64,000 nucleotides of DNA from Pontibacter sp. G13 (GCF_031851795.1 NZ_CP134696.1:1845001-1909000), one strand, 5' to 3'; shown: positions 41,201 to 48,948, counted from the first letter of the stretch. Made by a program: numbers and translations. The notes: generated by a model from the letters alone, not told the origin.

Positions 41201-41426
41201 CGTATCCCACAAATCTGACAACCAGAAATTTTGCCGACTCGGGAATTTCCATGGAAAATTTCCCTTCTTCGTCGGTTGCCACGCCAATGGTAGTTCCTTT
41301 GACTGTGACTGATGCAAAGACCAAGGGGCCGGTTTCATCCGACACTGTTCCGGTCACCGTCCGCTGAGCCAATGCCCAAGGAGATGCCAACAGCATCAGA
41401 CAAAGAAGCGTAAACAGACTTCTCAT
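38232..41426 (-). CDS. SusC/RagA-family TonB-linked outer-membrane transporter (pair 2)
   Basis: 1064 residues from the ATG at 41426: signal peptide (ending ALAQ), CarboxypepD_reg-like domain (about 22-95), DELDEVVVTAVG, plug with VNLVDGLNGKVAGVTVVSASGSPGASSSIRVRGSTSI and LFVVDGVPIDN, and a barrel ending KSFGGAINVKF. The start is set by a shared leader (ACTCTAACGCTTT just upstream) and by the N-terminal match to the pair 1 SusC. It probably works with the SusD-like lipoprotein 41 nt downstream. GH97 lies 1.9 kb upstream on the same strand. Confidence 0.94.
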   Translation of the reverse strand: MRSLFTLLCLMLLASPWALAQRTVTGTVSDETGPLVFASVTVKGTTIGVATDEEGKFSMEIPESAKFLVVRFVGYVSQELEIGDRSTFNITLEEDNLELDEVVVTAVGLETNRRALGYSIQNVDASEVIDAREVNLVDGLNGKVAGVTVVSASGSPGASSSIRVRGSTSINGSNSPLFVVDGVPIDNSTDGNGVGGVDQSNRAIDINPNDIEDITILKGAAASALYGVRAANGAVIITTKSGQSGKQQINVSFAYTADQVNKLPGRQFSYSQGRPTDIDPDPDVVNLQLVHNGPETGEGFSWGPALSELEYDGDESYQYDLNGRLVPKGTGNGVPANAYDPYTFFKTGRTLDMNASVSGGTNRISYYLSGGRLDQAGIVPNSTFIRNTFKTKIDATITDRLTAGISANFVNSGGSRIQRGSNIRGVMLGLLRTTPSFDNGNGLVGQAGADDVDTYVAADGTQRSYRAGIYDNPFWTVNKNPSWDDVNRLIGYATLAYKATDWLKFSYKLGIDHFGDRRNGGIDINPGRSVGSVFQSYRSSSDLNSDFLVMLDPNLGDDLSLNAVLGHNYYSTRVITQETEGSTLSSPNFYHISNATDVQGFEDVSQKEITAAYATVDLGYKDYLFLNLTGRNDWSSTLPEEANNFTSYSASLGFAFTEALGMQENPILPYGKIRLSYGKVGNDAPIFSTTSYYESAAAGGDGFITVASFPAFGLNSFERSTILGNSNLRPEKTTTFEVGAELKLFKGRMGVDVTYFDQKSVDQVLAVQISGAAGYTSIVDNAGSITNKGVEMVLSGTPIENRDFSWDISVNFTAMENTVDSLAPGIEEIGLNGFTSTSSRVVAGQPYGAIFGQGFQRTEAGDLLIGENGFPITDPTSKVFGDPNPDWVAGIRNTFSYKGLSLSVLFDIRQGGDMWCGTCGIMNYFGTSDVSGEMRDQTVVFDGVMADGSPNEMPVPYAATEAGLGGNYWVRYGFGGITEMNIHDTSWQRLRELTVRYSLPASVLKNLPFEALSVSFSGRNLWLNTDYPGIDPETNLTGASNGFGLDYFNMPNTKSFGGAINVKF

Positions 41427-42049
41427 AAAATAAAGCGTTAGAGTTGTGTAAAATCGAGAACAATCGCATGAATCATCCATGCCCTAATCCTATTTCTTTT
41501 CAGAAAAAGATCAGTTCAAATCATCAAAGCGAGAAAGTCCTCTGTATTCAAGTAGAAAAAGCGTGCAATACCTCAAACGACTCCAAATCCACACAAAATC
41601 AACCCAATACAACTATCAACTCATTTCAGGAGTGTTCATCCAACGCCACAAAATCACATGATATAACAAATAATAAGCATGTTCAGTGAAACATTATTTG
41701 CTTCAACAAAGTATACAATATATTTCAGAATTATTTAATAAACTCATGACACATCAATCACAAATCATGGATTAACCGTTAAAATTAAGCATCTTTTATT
41801 CATTCCCCCGCAGGCAATCTCCAGCCAAAATGTATTCCCACTAAACGTAACAAGCAATTTTCACCCATTACATTGAAAGACGAACCCTGAATTGTTCAGA
41901 CTTGGAAGAAATGGTAAAAATTGCCCAAATATTTTTTCCACATACTTTCCCGGGCTATAAAAAGCGGGACTTCTTTGAATTCAAAACACAAAAAATCCGA
42001 GTCATTTGGTACTCCCAAACGGCTCGGACGACAATCAGAATACGTATGT
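41427..42049 (-). other. AT-rich upstream region of the second SusC, no gene
   Basis: About 620 bp. It carries the conserved ACTCTAACGCTTT motif right before the SusC start (about 41433-41450). No full TTTG-N19-TAnnTTTG promoter is found, though AT-rich candidates with altered spacing exist. Short frames have no family signal. Confidence 0.5.
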
Positions 42050-42520
42050 CTATAGACCCAGTGATTTTTCGAAAGTAGCCTTCGCAATCCCGAAGACCGG
42101 ATCGATGGATTCCTTGGTTTTGAGATACCCCTGATCCTCCAAAAACTCGGTTTTATCTTTGAGATCGGCGAAGCACTCGTATTTGAGATGATGCTTTCCC
42201 CGATTCATCATTTCGGATTCCAAGCGGGTAAGGAGCATGCGCTCAATCCCCCTTCCTTCGAATTCCTTAGCTGTCCACAAGTAGGCGATTCCCTTTTCAT
42301 TCGCAGCAATCGCCCCGATGACCTTGCCATCCCATTCCGCTAGCGTAGTATCGGGAAGGGTTTCTTCAATGGATCGCCCCAAAGCTTCAGGAGCCATCCA
42401 TTGGGCCATTTGCTGTTGTGAAAATATCGTTCCGAATGTCTGCTGCATCGCATGGGTTCCAAAGGTCACCAGCGTGTCTACATCCTTTTCTTGTGCTTTC
42501 CTGAGGGTTAGTTGTGCCAT
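42050..42520 (-). CDS. GNAT-family N-acetyltransferase
   Basis: 156 residues from the ATG at 42520 (MAQLTLRKAQEKDVDTLV). The GNAT fold is visible as the opening beta strand and helix, the AEWDGKVIGAIAANEKGIAYLWTAKEFEGRGIERMLLTRLESEM block with the acetyl-CoA loop (EGRGIER, a variant of Q/RxxGxG/A), and the late FLEDQGYLKTKESID. The substrate is unknown. It is 48 nt downstream of ccmB on the same strand and may be cotranscribed. Confidence 0.85.
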   Translation of the reverse strand: MAQLTLRKAQEKDVDTLVTFGTHAMQQTFGTIFSQQQMAQWMAPEALGRSIEETLPDTTLAEWDGKVIGAIAANEKGIAYLWTAKEFEGRGIERMLLTRLESEMMNRGKHHLKYECFADLKDKTEFLEDQGYLKTKESIDPVFGIAKATFEKSLGL

Positions 42521-42568
42521 ACCCAAATCTTTGCCTATCAACCCACTACCTGCACATTTGTTTCTTCC

Positions 42569-43225
42569 CTAGTCTCTCCAAACAAATGGAAATAGCAGCA
42601 CAGACAAGGCAGTCATCACCACAGTCATTCCCCCCAATAATTGCACATAATCCGTGCTGAGATCGGCGTCAAGGCCTTCGATGGGGAATCGAGAAATTCG
42701 GATGAGCAACAATAAGGTGGGTACAATCAACGGAAAACTCAGTACGGCTAGGAGCGTGTTACGATTCTCTGCCTTCGAGGCGATGGCCGTCACGAGTGTC
42801 AAATTGGAGGCTAGCGCAAAACTCCCCAAAACCACCATTCCCATCAATTGTAAGGGGTTTTCGATGGGCTGATCTGTCAGGAAAACGAATGCTCCCAATG
42901 CCAACAAGGACATCACAGACAGCAAAAGTAGGTTATAGATGATCTTGGCAATGATAATCGAGGCAGGTGCTGCCACCCCATAAAGATATCTGAGATGCCC
43001 CGGCTTTTCTGACATGAAGCTCTTGGCTACCGCATTGATTGCGACAAACAGGATGATGATCCAATAGATGATATTCCACGTGACGGAATTGAGCTTGTCC
43101 AGCAAGGCCAGAGAAATGACCACCACCATACTCAGGACATACAGCAAAAGTCCATTGATGGCGTATCGCTGCTTCCATTCGAGCATGAATTCCTTGCGCA
43201 ACAGGGTCCAGATTTCCTTGATCAT
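42569..43225 (-). CDS. ccmB: Cytochrome c biogenesis (heme exporter) permease CcmB
   Basis: 218 residues with six membrane helices. The N-terminal WTLLRKEFMLEWKQRYAINGLLLYVLS signature is that of CcmB, the permease of the CcmABC complex that helps load heme onto CcmE. In many genomes it is clustered with ccmA and ccmC; neither is in the window. It is flanked by GH97 upstream and a GNAT gene downstream, which share no obvious pathway with it. The start is placed at 43225. Confidence 0.9.
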   Translation of the reverse strand: MIKEIWTLLRKEFMLEWKQRYAINGLLLYVLSMVVVISLALLDKLNSVTWNIIYWIIILFVAINAVAKSFMSEKPGHLRYLYGVAAPASIIIAKIIYNLLLLSVMSLLALGAFVFLTDQPIENPLQLMGMVVLGSFALASNLTLVTAIASKAENRNTLLAVLSFPLIVPTLLLLIRISRFPIEGLDADLSTDYVQLLGGMTVVMTALSVLLFPFVWRD

Positions 43226-43274
43226 GCGGCAAAGATACACATTCTCCCAGCAGAGGGATGTGCCAGATACAACA

Positions 43275-43304
43275 AATCCGGACGAGAGGTTTCCCGTCCG
43301 GATT
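43275..43304 (-). terminator. Hairpin downstream of the GH97 gene
   Basis: A perfect 10-bp stem AATCCGGACG with CGTCCGGATT and a 10-nt loop, about 30 nt after the GH97 stop. The T-tract on the minus strand is short (TTTGTTG). Confidence 0.65.
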
Positions 43305-43332
43305 GTTTCATTGAAGCAAAAAGCGATATCGC

Positions 43333-45426
43333 TTATTTAGGCATGATGCTGACTGCCGTTCCTCCACCGGGAGCGAGATTCAACTCCATGACGGTATTGG
43401 CATCGACCTCTTGCTTGCGAATGTTGTAAGCGGTGGGATTTTCCTTCCAATGCGCATCTTTGGCATCTTCATAGATGATCGCCTCATACGCCTTTCCTTT
43501 ATCCAAGAAGTCCAACGGAAAGGTCAGGGTCTTGGCATCATATCCCGTGATTGATCCAATAAACCAATTATCGGAACCCTTCTGCTTCCGGGCGATGGTC
43601 ACAAAGTCTCCGGGCTCGCCATTGAGGACTTTCGTCGCATCCCAATCCACTGCCACGTCACGGATGAACTGCAACGCAGGATGTCCGGCATAGTGCTCAG
43701 GCAAATCAGGCACCATCTGAATCGGGCTGTAGATCACCACGTAAAGCGCCAGTTGCTGTCCAAGCGTGGTATTAATGTTGTTTTCATCTCCCTTGAACGG
43801 CTCCATCGTCAGGTTGAAGATCCCAGGCGTATAATCAATTGGCCCAGCCAACATCCGAGTAAATGCCACGGTAGGAAGGTGGTCAGGCATGTTTCCGCCG
43901 TCACTCGCCCAAGCATTGTACTCCTGCCCTCTCAATCCTTCTCGTGAAATGATGTTCGGATAAGTTCGACGAAGCCCTGTAGCCTTGATCGGCTCGTGGG
44001 CGTTTACTGCCACTTCGTATTCGGCAGCATGTAGGATGACCTTCCGATAATGGTTGACCATCCATTGACCGTGGTGATACTCCCCTTCGGGAATCAATGG
44101 TCCGACATATCCTGTCTTGACTGCATGTATCCCGTGCTTCTGCATGAGCGCATAGGCAGTATCAAGCTGTTGCTCGTAAGTTCTTGGTGCCGCGGAGGTC
44201 TCATGGTGCATGATGATCTGCACCCCCTTTTCCTTGGCATATCTTGCCACCTCGTCAAAATCATAATCCGGATACGGCGTGATGAAATCGAATACTCCCT
44301 CACGATCAGGAATGCCGAACCAGCGCTCCCAACCGGTGTTCCAACCCTCAATCAAGATTCCTCCGATATTGTTTTCCGCAGCAAAGTCAATATGACGCTT
44401 GGCATTGGCAGTGGTAGCACCGTGCTTGCCAGACGCCAATTCCCAAGCCTTGGTTCCGAGGTGCATTTCCCACCATACGCCCACGTATTTCATCGGGGTA
44501 AACCAAGACACATCGCCCAATTTGTCAGGTTCGTTTAGATTGTTGACCAATCGAGATTCGATCAGATCTCCAGCACGATCGGCAACTTGCACCATTCGCC
44601 AAGGGGTATTGAACGGAAGGTCGCGCTTGACCTTGTAGGGATTCGGACCACCTACGATGCCGCTTTCCATGGAAAAATTGTTCTGATCCAGAACGAGAGT
44701 CATACCAGAGTAGTCCGTCAAATTCGCCTCGTGAAAGGACAGGTAGGTCCCTGCCTCGGTCTTCATCGTGACTGGCGTGTTGAATGCATTGGTGTGGACA
44801 TAGGTCGCTGCGATATTGGGGTGATCGCGCTTGGAGATGGCATCTACCTCCGAGAACTTGGAGCGATTGTATAGATGCTCATAGCTGTCCCAGTCTCCGG
44901 GCTGCCACCAGACTTCGTGATCACCCGTCAGGTTAAATTGCGTGCGCTCCTCGGTGATTTCTGCCGTTTCGAATCCTGCCTGTTTTGGGAATTCGTACCG
45001 AAAGCCGAGACCATCATCATAGACTTTGAAGACCACATCAAACTTCCGCTTGGGAGCTTTTTGCTCCTGAAATGAGACCCGGAGTTGTTCGAAGTGATTA
45101 CGCACTTTAGCCTGCTCCCCCCAAGGCATATCCCAGGTTTCGTCCACGGACTCCTTGGCAGATCCGGTAGAGACCAAATCAGTGCCGAGTGGTTCTGCTC
45201 CTAAAAATTCAAACCCCAACGTAGAGGTATCCAAAATGACTTCCGATCCTTTGGCGAGCGTGTATGCGGGTTGACCTGCATCTGTCAGGAAAACCTCCAA
45301 TTTGAGATTTCCACTGGGAGATTGGGCACGAAGGTCCATCTCTTGAGGTGCCGATTGGCATCCTGCAAGTAGTCCCAATCCCACGAAAATCGCCCAAATG
45401 AAGCGAGTAGGATTCATCGAGTTCAT
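43333..45426 (-). CDS. Glycoside hydrolase family 97 (SusB-like alpha-glucosidase), lipoprotein
   Basis: 697 residues from the ATG at 45426 (45417 is possible). The lipoprotein signal is FVGLGLLAGC. An N-terminal beta-supersandwich (about 30-300, SPSGNLKLEVFLTDAGQPAYTL) precedes a TIM barrel (GVWWEMHLGTKAWELASGKHGATTANAKRHIDFAAENNIGGILIEGWNTGW). The barrel motifs VKTGYVGPL, VNAHEPIKATGLRRTYPN and ISREGLRGQEYNAW are GH97. The KTGYVG position carries Gly where retaining members have an Asp nucleophile, and the two downstream Glu are kept, so an inverting SusB-type alpha-glucosidase is likely. It probably acts in the periplasm on sugars taken up by the nearby SusC/SusD pairs (inference). Confidence 0.92.
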   Translation of the reverse strand: MNSMNPTRFIWAIFVGLGLLAGCQSAPQEMDLRAQSPSGNLKLEVFLTDAGQPAYTLAKGSEVILDTSTLGFEFLGAEPLGTDLVSTGSAKESVDETWDMPWGEQAKVRNHFEQLRVSFQEQKAPKRKFDVVFKVYDDGLGFRYEFPKQAGFETAEITEERTQFNLTGDHEVWWQPGDWDSYEHLYNRSKFSEVDAISKRDHPNIAATYVHTNAFNTPVTMKTEAGTYLSFHEANLTDYSGMTLVLDQNNFSMESGIVGGPNPYKVKRDLPFNTPWRMVQVADRAGDLIESRLVNNLNEPDKLGDVSWFTPMKYVGVWWEMHLGTKAWELASGKHGATTANAKRHIDFAAENNIGGILIEGWNTGWERWFGIPDREGVFDFITPYPDYDFDEVARYAKEKGVQIIMHHETSAAPRTYEQQLDTAYALMQKHGIHAVKTGYVGPLIPEGEYHHGQWMVNHYRKVILHAAEYEVAVNAHEPIKATGLRRTYPNIISREGLRGQEYNAWASDGGNMPDHLPTVAFTRMLAGPIDYTPGIFNLTMEPFKGDENNINTTLGQQLALYVVIYSPIQMVPDLPEHYAGHPALQFIRDVAVDWDATKVLNGEPGDFVTIARKQKGSDNWFIGSITGYDAKTLTFPLDFLDKGKAYEAIIYEDAKDAHWKENPTAYNIRKQEVDANTVMELNLAPGGGTAVSIMPK

Positions 45427-45710
45427 ATCGAGTATTTCTTTTTTCCGAAAAGGCCGTCTATTGCGCAACGGCCCGCGATTGCATGTTGAGCGAATGTACC
45501 CAACCATGCCGAGTATTCCCTAACAACCACTTGGACAGTCAGGGGTTTCAGGGAACCACCTGATCAATCGGTGCCTTTTTTCAAGAAATGACCCACTGGG
45601 ACGCATTAGAACGGGTTATCGTCGGTTCAGACCTCTTGTGCCATTTGAAGAAAATATGTAAAAACTAGCCAAAAGGCAGGCATCCTTACTTGGGATGATG
45701 TGGATGATCA

Positions 45711-45913
45711 GGGCGTATCCCCGCGTGCTAGACAGCAGTTTTCTGCTTGGCAGCTGCGTCGCGGGGCCGGGCTTTTCGGGGGTACGCGATCGCTTCCGTC
45801 CTCGCCTGATCGATCCTTGCTCGATGTATTAGGCATCCATACCAGTTGGCCTCCTTTGGCACGAATTCCAACTCGGACCTCGCCAAGGGCTCGCCCCTAC
45901 TATCCCTTACGCC
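45711..45913 (+). repeat. Dispersed structured element, subfamily 1, copy B
   Basis: 203 bp. The closing helix is GGCGTA (45712-45717) with TACGCC (45908-45913). The first stem is CCCCGCG (45719-45725) with CGCGGGG (45760-45766), followed by CCGGGCT and GGGTACGC(G)ATCGCTTCC. It lies about 170 bp before the Rpn gene. The rest of the 45427-46087 gap shows no gene. Confidence 0.85.
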
Positions 45914-46087
45914 GCACCTTCCAACCGCACATGAGGAACTGGGCACCCCCGTATAGATACCATCGTCCCCGTACAAACACCCTCGTTTTGAGATTTTGAG
46001 AAAGCAGGAGTTAATACCCGATTTGAAAATTAATCCACTCCTTCTCTGGCATTTTTCGGAGGTTGGCCCCCCTATTTCAACAAACAC

Positions 46088-47056
46088 ATGCAGGATAAAT
46101 ATCTCAACTTCATGACAGATTTCGCCTTCAAGCGAATTCTGGGGGAAGGAGCACACTCGCATTTATTGGTCCATCTATTGAATGCGTTGCTTCCGCACCA
46201 GCCCCCCAGCATTTCCGTCACCATTCATTCATCGGAACACCGGATGGATTCCCCCGAAGATCGGATTGCTATATTTGACATCTTCCTCTCCAATGAACGA
46301 GATGCCAAATTCATCTTCGAAGCACAACGCAACCCGCAAGAATTCTATGTGAAAAGGGCCATCTTCTATGCCCTTCGCCCGATAGTCGATCAAGGCAGGA
46401 AAGGAAGACAGTGGAATTTCGACTTCCAGCCCGTCAGCCTATTGAGTATCTTGGATTTCGAATATGAATTTAGATTGCCGGACAAGTATTATCACCGGGC
46501 ACATATTCGGTATTTCGATTCAGATTTTGTACTTTCTGATGATCTCGCTCTGGTGATGGTGGAACTCCCAAAGTTCACCAAACACTTGGCAGAACTTGAA
46601 ACAGATCTCGACCATTGGTTGTATCTGTTTAGGCATTTGCACACGCTTACGGAAATTCCCGAAACCTTCAAACGCGAACCATTCATGCAAATCTTCGAAA
46701 TTGCCGAGATGATCAACATGACCGAGGAGGAACGCCGTGCATACCAAGCAAGCCTCAAGCGATACCGCGATTACCACAATCAGATGGATTACAATCGCAA
46801 AAAGGCCTTAAAGGAAGGCGTTCAACAAGGGATCGAGCAGGGAATCGAGCAGGGAATCGAGCAGGGCAAAGTGCTTGGTATTGAAGAAGGAATGCTTCAT
46901 TCAGCTGAGAACAGCTTCAAAATAGGCCTGACTCTGGAGATTATTCAAGCGGTAACAGCTATTCCCCGCGAGGAGCTTTTGGCACTTCGAGAAACGTGGC
47001 TAGAAGCTCGGATGGGACAATCTAGCAGGGTAGATGAACCATCAGGAAAAGCGTAG
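46088..47056 (+). CDS. Rpn-family recombination-promoting nuclease / putative transposase (PD-(D/E)XK)
   Basis: 322 residues. The N-terminus YLNFMTDFAFKRILG (5-19) is the family signature. The PD-(D/E)XK-like site has D64 in IFDIFLSNE and E78-A-Q80 in FIFEAQRNP. The second half (about 130-322) is helical, with a tandem GIEQ repeat near 248-259 and the usual LTLEIIQAVTAIPREEL ending. Rpn proteins are DNases first linked to RecA-independent recombination; in several bacteria they are toxic anti-phage factors restrained by a product of their own C-terminal half. Residues 142-309 are duplicated in the next gene. Confidence 0.9.
   Translation: MQDKYLNFMTDFAFKRILGEGAHSHLLVHLLNALLPHQPPSISVTIHSSEHRMDSPEDRIAIFDIFLSNERDAKFIFEAQRNPQEFYVKRAIFYALRPIVDQGRKGRQWNFDFQPVSLLSILDFEYEFRLPDKYYHRAHIRYFDSDFVLSDDLALVMVELPKFTKHLAELETDLDHWLYLFRHLHTLTEIPETFKREPFMQIFEIAEMINMTEEERRAYQASLKRYRDYHNQMDYNRKKALKEGVQQGIEQGIEQGIEQGKVLGIEEGMLHSAENSFKIGLTLEIIQAVTAIPREELLALRETWLEARMGQSSRVDEPSGKA
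46511..47023 (+). repeat. 513-bp direct repeat, first copy (3' half of the Rpn gene)
   Basis: Bases 46511-47016 are identical to 47134-47639 as far as I can compare by eye. One mismatch follows, then six more shared bases to 47023. The offset is 623 bp and the reading frame is kept. A 12-bp tandem triplication (46829-46864) is included in both copies. Confidence 0.93.
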
Positions 47057-47082
47057 CACACCTCTTCCCTCAGATAGCTAAG

Positions 47083-47130
47083 AGGGACCGAAAACGGATG
47101 CCTCCCGTGAGACAGCCACTTTCGGTCCTT
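47083..47130 (+). terminator. Hairpin between the Rpn gene and its duplicate
   Basis: An 11-bp stem (47083-47093 with 47120-47130, one wobble) over a 26-nt region that contains an imperfect inner stem and the ATG of the duplicate gene (47098). The inner bases (GGATGCCTC ... GAGACAGCC) resemble those of the terminator at 47696-47733, so this may be the original terminator carried along. There is no clear T-tract. Confidence 0.45.
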
Positions 47131-47679
47131 CAATATTTCGATTCAGATTTTGTACTTTCTGATGATCTCGCTCTGGTGATGGTGGAACTCCCAAAGTTCA
47201 CCAAACACTTGGCAGAACTTGAAACAGATCTCGACCATTGGTTGTATCTGTTTAGGCATTTGCACACGCTTACGGAAATTCCCGAAACCTTCAAACGCGA
47301 ACCATTCATGCAAATCTTCGAAATTGCCGAGATGATCAACATGACCGAGGAGGAACGCCGTGCATACCAAGCAAGCCTCAAGCGATACCGCGATTACCAC
47401 AATCAGATGGATTACAATCGCAAAAAGGCCTTAAAGGAAGGCGTTCAACAAGGGATCGAGCAGGGAATCGAGCAGGGAATCGAGCAGGGCAAAGTGCTTG
47501 GTATTGAAGAAGGAATGCTTCATTCAGCTGAGAACAGCTTCAAAATAGGCCTGACTCTGGAGATTATTCAAGCGGTAACAGCTATTCCCCGCGAGGAGCT
47601 TTTGGCACTTCGAGAAACGTGGCTAGAAGCTCGGATGGGTCAATCTTCCCCTCTGGCCAAGCCACCGGGAGCGCACTAG
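47098..47679 (+). CDS. Truncated Rpn paralogue: C-terminal half without nuclease domain
   Basis: 193 residues. The first 12 (MPPVRQPLSVLQ) are new, the next about 169 equal residues 142-309 of the upstream Rpn protein, and the last 9 differ (PLAKPPGAH). The PD-(D/E)XK core is absent. It may be a decaying fragment, but the frame is fully open and it ends 17 nt before a strong terminator. In studied Rpn genes an internally started small product (RpnS) neutralises the full nuclease, so this could be a separately encoded antitoxin (inference). Internal ATG codons also exist, the first at the equivalent of Rpn residue 157. Confidence 0.65.
   Translation: MPPVRQPLSVLQYFDSDFVLSDDLALVMVELPKFTKHLAELETDLDHWLYLFRHLHTLTEIPETFKREPFMQIFEIAEMINMTEEERRAYQASLKRYRDYHNQMDYNRKKALKEGVQQGIEQGIEQGIEQGKVLGIEEGMLHSAENSFKIGLTLEIIQAVTAIPREELLALRETWLEARMGQSSPLAKPPGAH
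47134..47646 (+). repeat. 513-bp direct repeat, second copy
   Basis: The second copy of 46511-47023, with a single mismatch at 47640. Near-identity implies a recent duplication or ongoing gene conversion. Confidence 0.93.
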
Positions 47680-47695
47680 TCTCTTTGGATTCCAT

Positions 47696-47733
47696 AAAAA
47701 AAGCGGCTGCCTCTACCGAGACAGTCGCTTTTT
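47696..47733. terminator. Bidirectional terminator between the truncated Rpn gene and prfB
   Basis: A 12-bp stem (AGCGGCTGCCTC with GAGACAGTCGCT, one mismatch and one wobble) flanked by A7 on the left and T5 on the right, so it can end transcripts from both convergent genes. Confidence 0.85.
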
Positions 47734-47751
47734 GGCAAGTATGTGGGAATA

Positions 47752-48850
47752 CTAGATCGTCTCTTTGTCAGATCCAGTCTGCATCAGATAAGCCTTGATA
47801 AACTCATCCAAATCCCCATCCATGACATGTTGTACCTGAGAAGTCTTCACTTCCGTCCGCACGTCCTTGATCTGTTTGTAGGGATGGAAGACATAATTGC
47901 GGATCTGTGAGCCCCATTCAATTGCAGCTTTGTCGGCCTCAGTATCGGCACGGGCCTCGTTTCGGCGCTGAATCTCCAAATCATACAGCTTGGACTTCAG
48001 CAATTGCATCGCCTTTTCCTTGTTCCGAAGCTGACTACGCTCGGTCTGCGAGAAGATGGTAATGCCGGTAGGCTTGTGAACCAAACGCACGGCAGTTTCC
48101 ACCTTGTTGACATTCTGCCCTCCCTTTCCAGATGAGTGCGTCGTGGTCAATTCGATGTCCTTCTTGTCGATTTCGATATCGATGGTATCGTCGATCAACG
48201 GTCTCACATCCACAGATGCAAAGGTGGTCTGGCGTTTTCCCTGCGCATTGAACGGAGAAATCCGGACCATCCGATGGACGCCCCTTTCCCCTTTCAAGTA
48301 CCCATAGGCAAAAGAGCCATCGATTTCCATTTCCACGGATTTGTAGCCAGCGGTATCGCCCGGCACCTCGTCGAGGATAGTGACTTTGTATCCGTGCTTT
48401 TCGCCGTACATGATGTACATCCGGCGCATCATGGATACCCAATCTTGGCTTTCGGTTCCACCCGCCCCAGAGTTGATCTCCAATGTGCAGGACAGACGAT
48501 CCTCTTCCTTGTCGAGCATTTTGCGGAATTCGAGATCCTCGATAGCCTGTTCGGCACCTTTCCCTGCTTCCTCGACATCGGATTCTTCCGCCTCCCCTTC
48601 CTTCATGAATTCGAATAGGACTTCCAGCTCCCCTAGCAGATCCTCCACCTTTTGGTAGGCATCTGTCCAGACTTTGAGGTTGGAAATTTCCTTGAGGACC
48701 TTTTGCGCATCTTCAGGATGCTCCCAGAAATCCGGCTGCTGGGTGATGGCTTCTTTTTCTTCTATGACGGCTAATTTCTGAGCCACGTCAAAGATAGCCC
48801 TTCAGCGCATGGGCGCGCTCGCGAAGGCCTCTTATTTGTTCCTGAGTCAT
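47752..48850 (-). CDS. prfB: Peptide chain release factor 2, with +1 programmed frameshift
   Basis: RF2 terminates translation at UGA and UAA. The main frame encodes 344 residues with the stop-codon tripeptide SPF in RISPFNAQG and the catalytic GGQ in [11 protein letters not shown]. Upstream, an ATG at 48850 opens a 20-codon frame ([20 protein letters not shown]) that ends in TGA at 48790. The site is CTT TGA C; a +1 shift reads CTT then GAC and enters the main frame, giving 20+1+344 = 365 residues, the normal RF2 length. This is the classic autoregulatory frameshift, with an AAGGG Shine-Dalgarno-like element just upstream. A start at the GTG at 48786 would lose the conserved N-terminus. A terminator follows at 47696-47733. 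Confidence 0.95.
48787..48803 (-). promoter_or_regulatory. prfB +1 frameshift site
   Basis: On the minus strand AAGGGCTATCTTTGAC: the slippery CTT codon (48793-48791), the in-frame TGA (48790-48788) and C (48787), with AAGGG a few bases upstream as the pairing site for the 16S 3' end. It senses RF2 level. Confidence 0.92.
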
Positions 48851-48948
48851 GCGTATTGACAGGTTGTAGTTGGATCTCAGCTGGAGTAAAAACCCATACT
48901 CCTAGCTAGATGCGACAGTTCTTGAGTAAATATCACCGCAAATCGCGG

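Noticed and set aside
46829-46864. CRISPR-like repeat
   Set aside because: The 12-bp units are contiguous, in frame and inside a coding sequence, with no spacers. No CRISPR array is present in the window.
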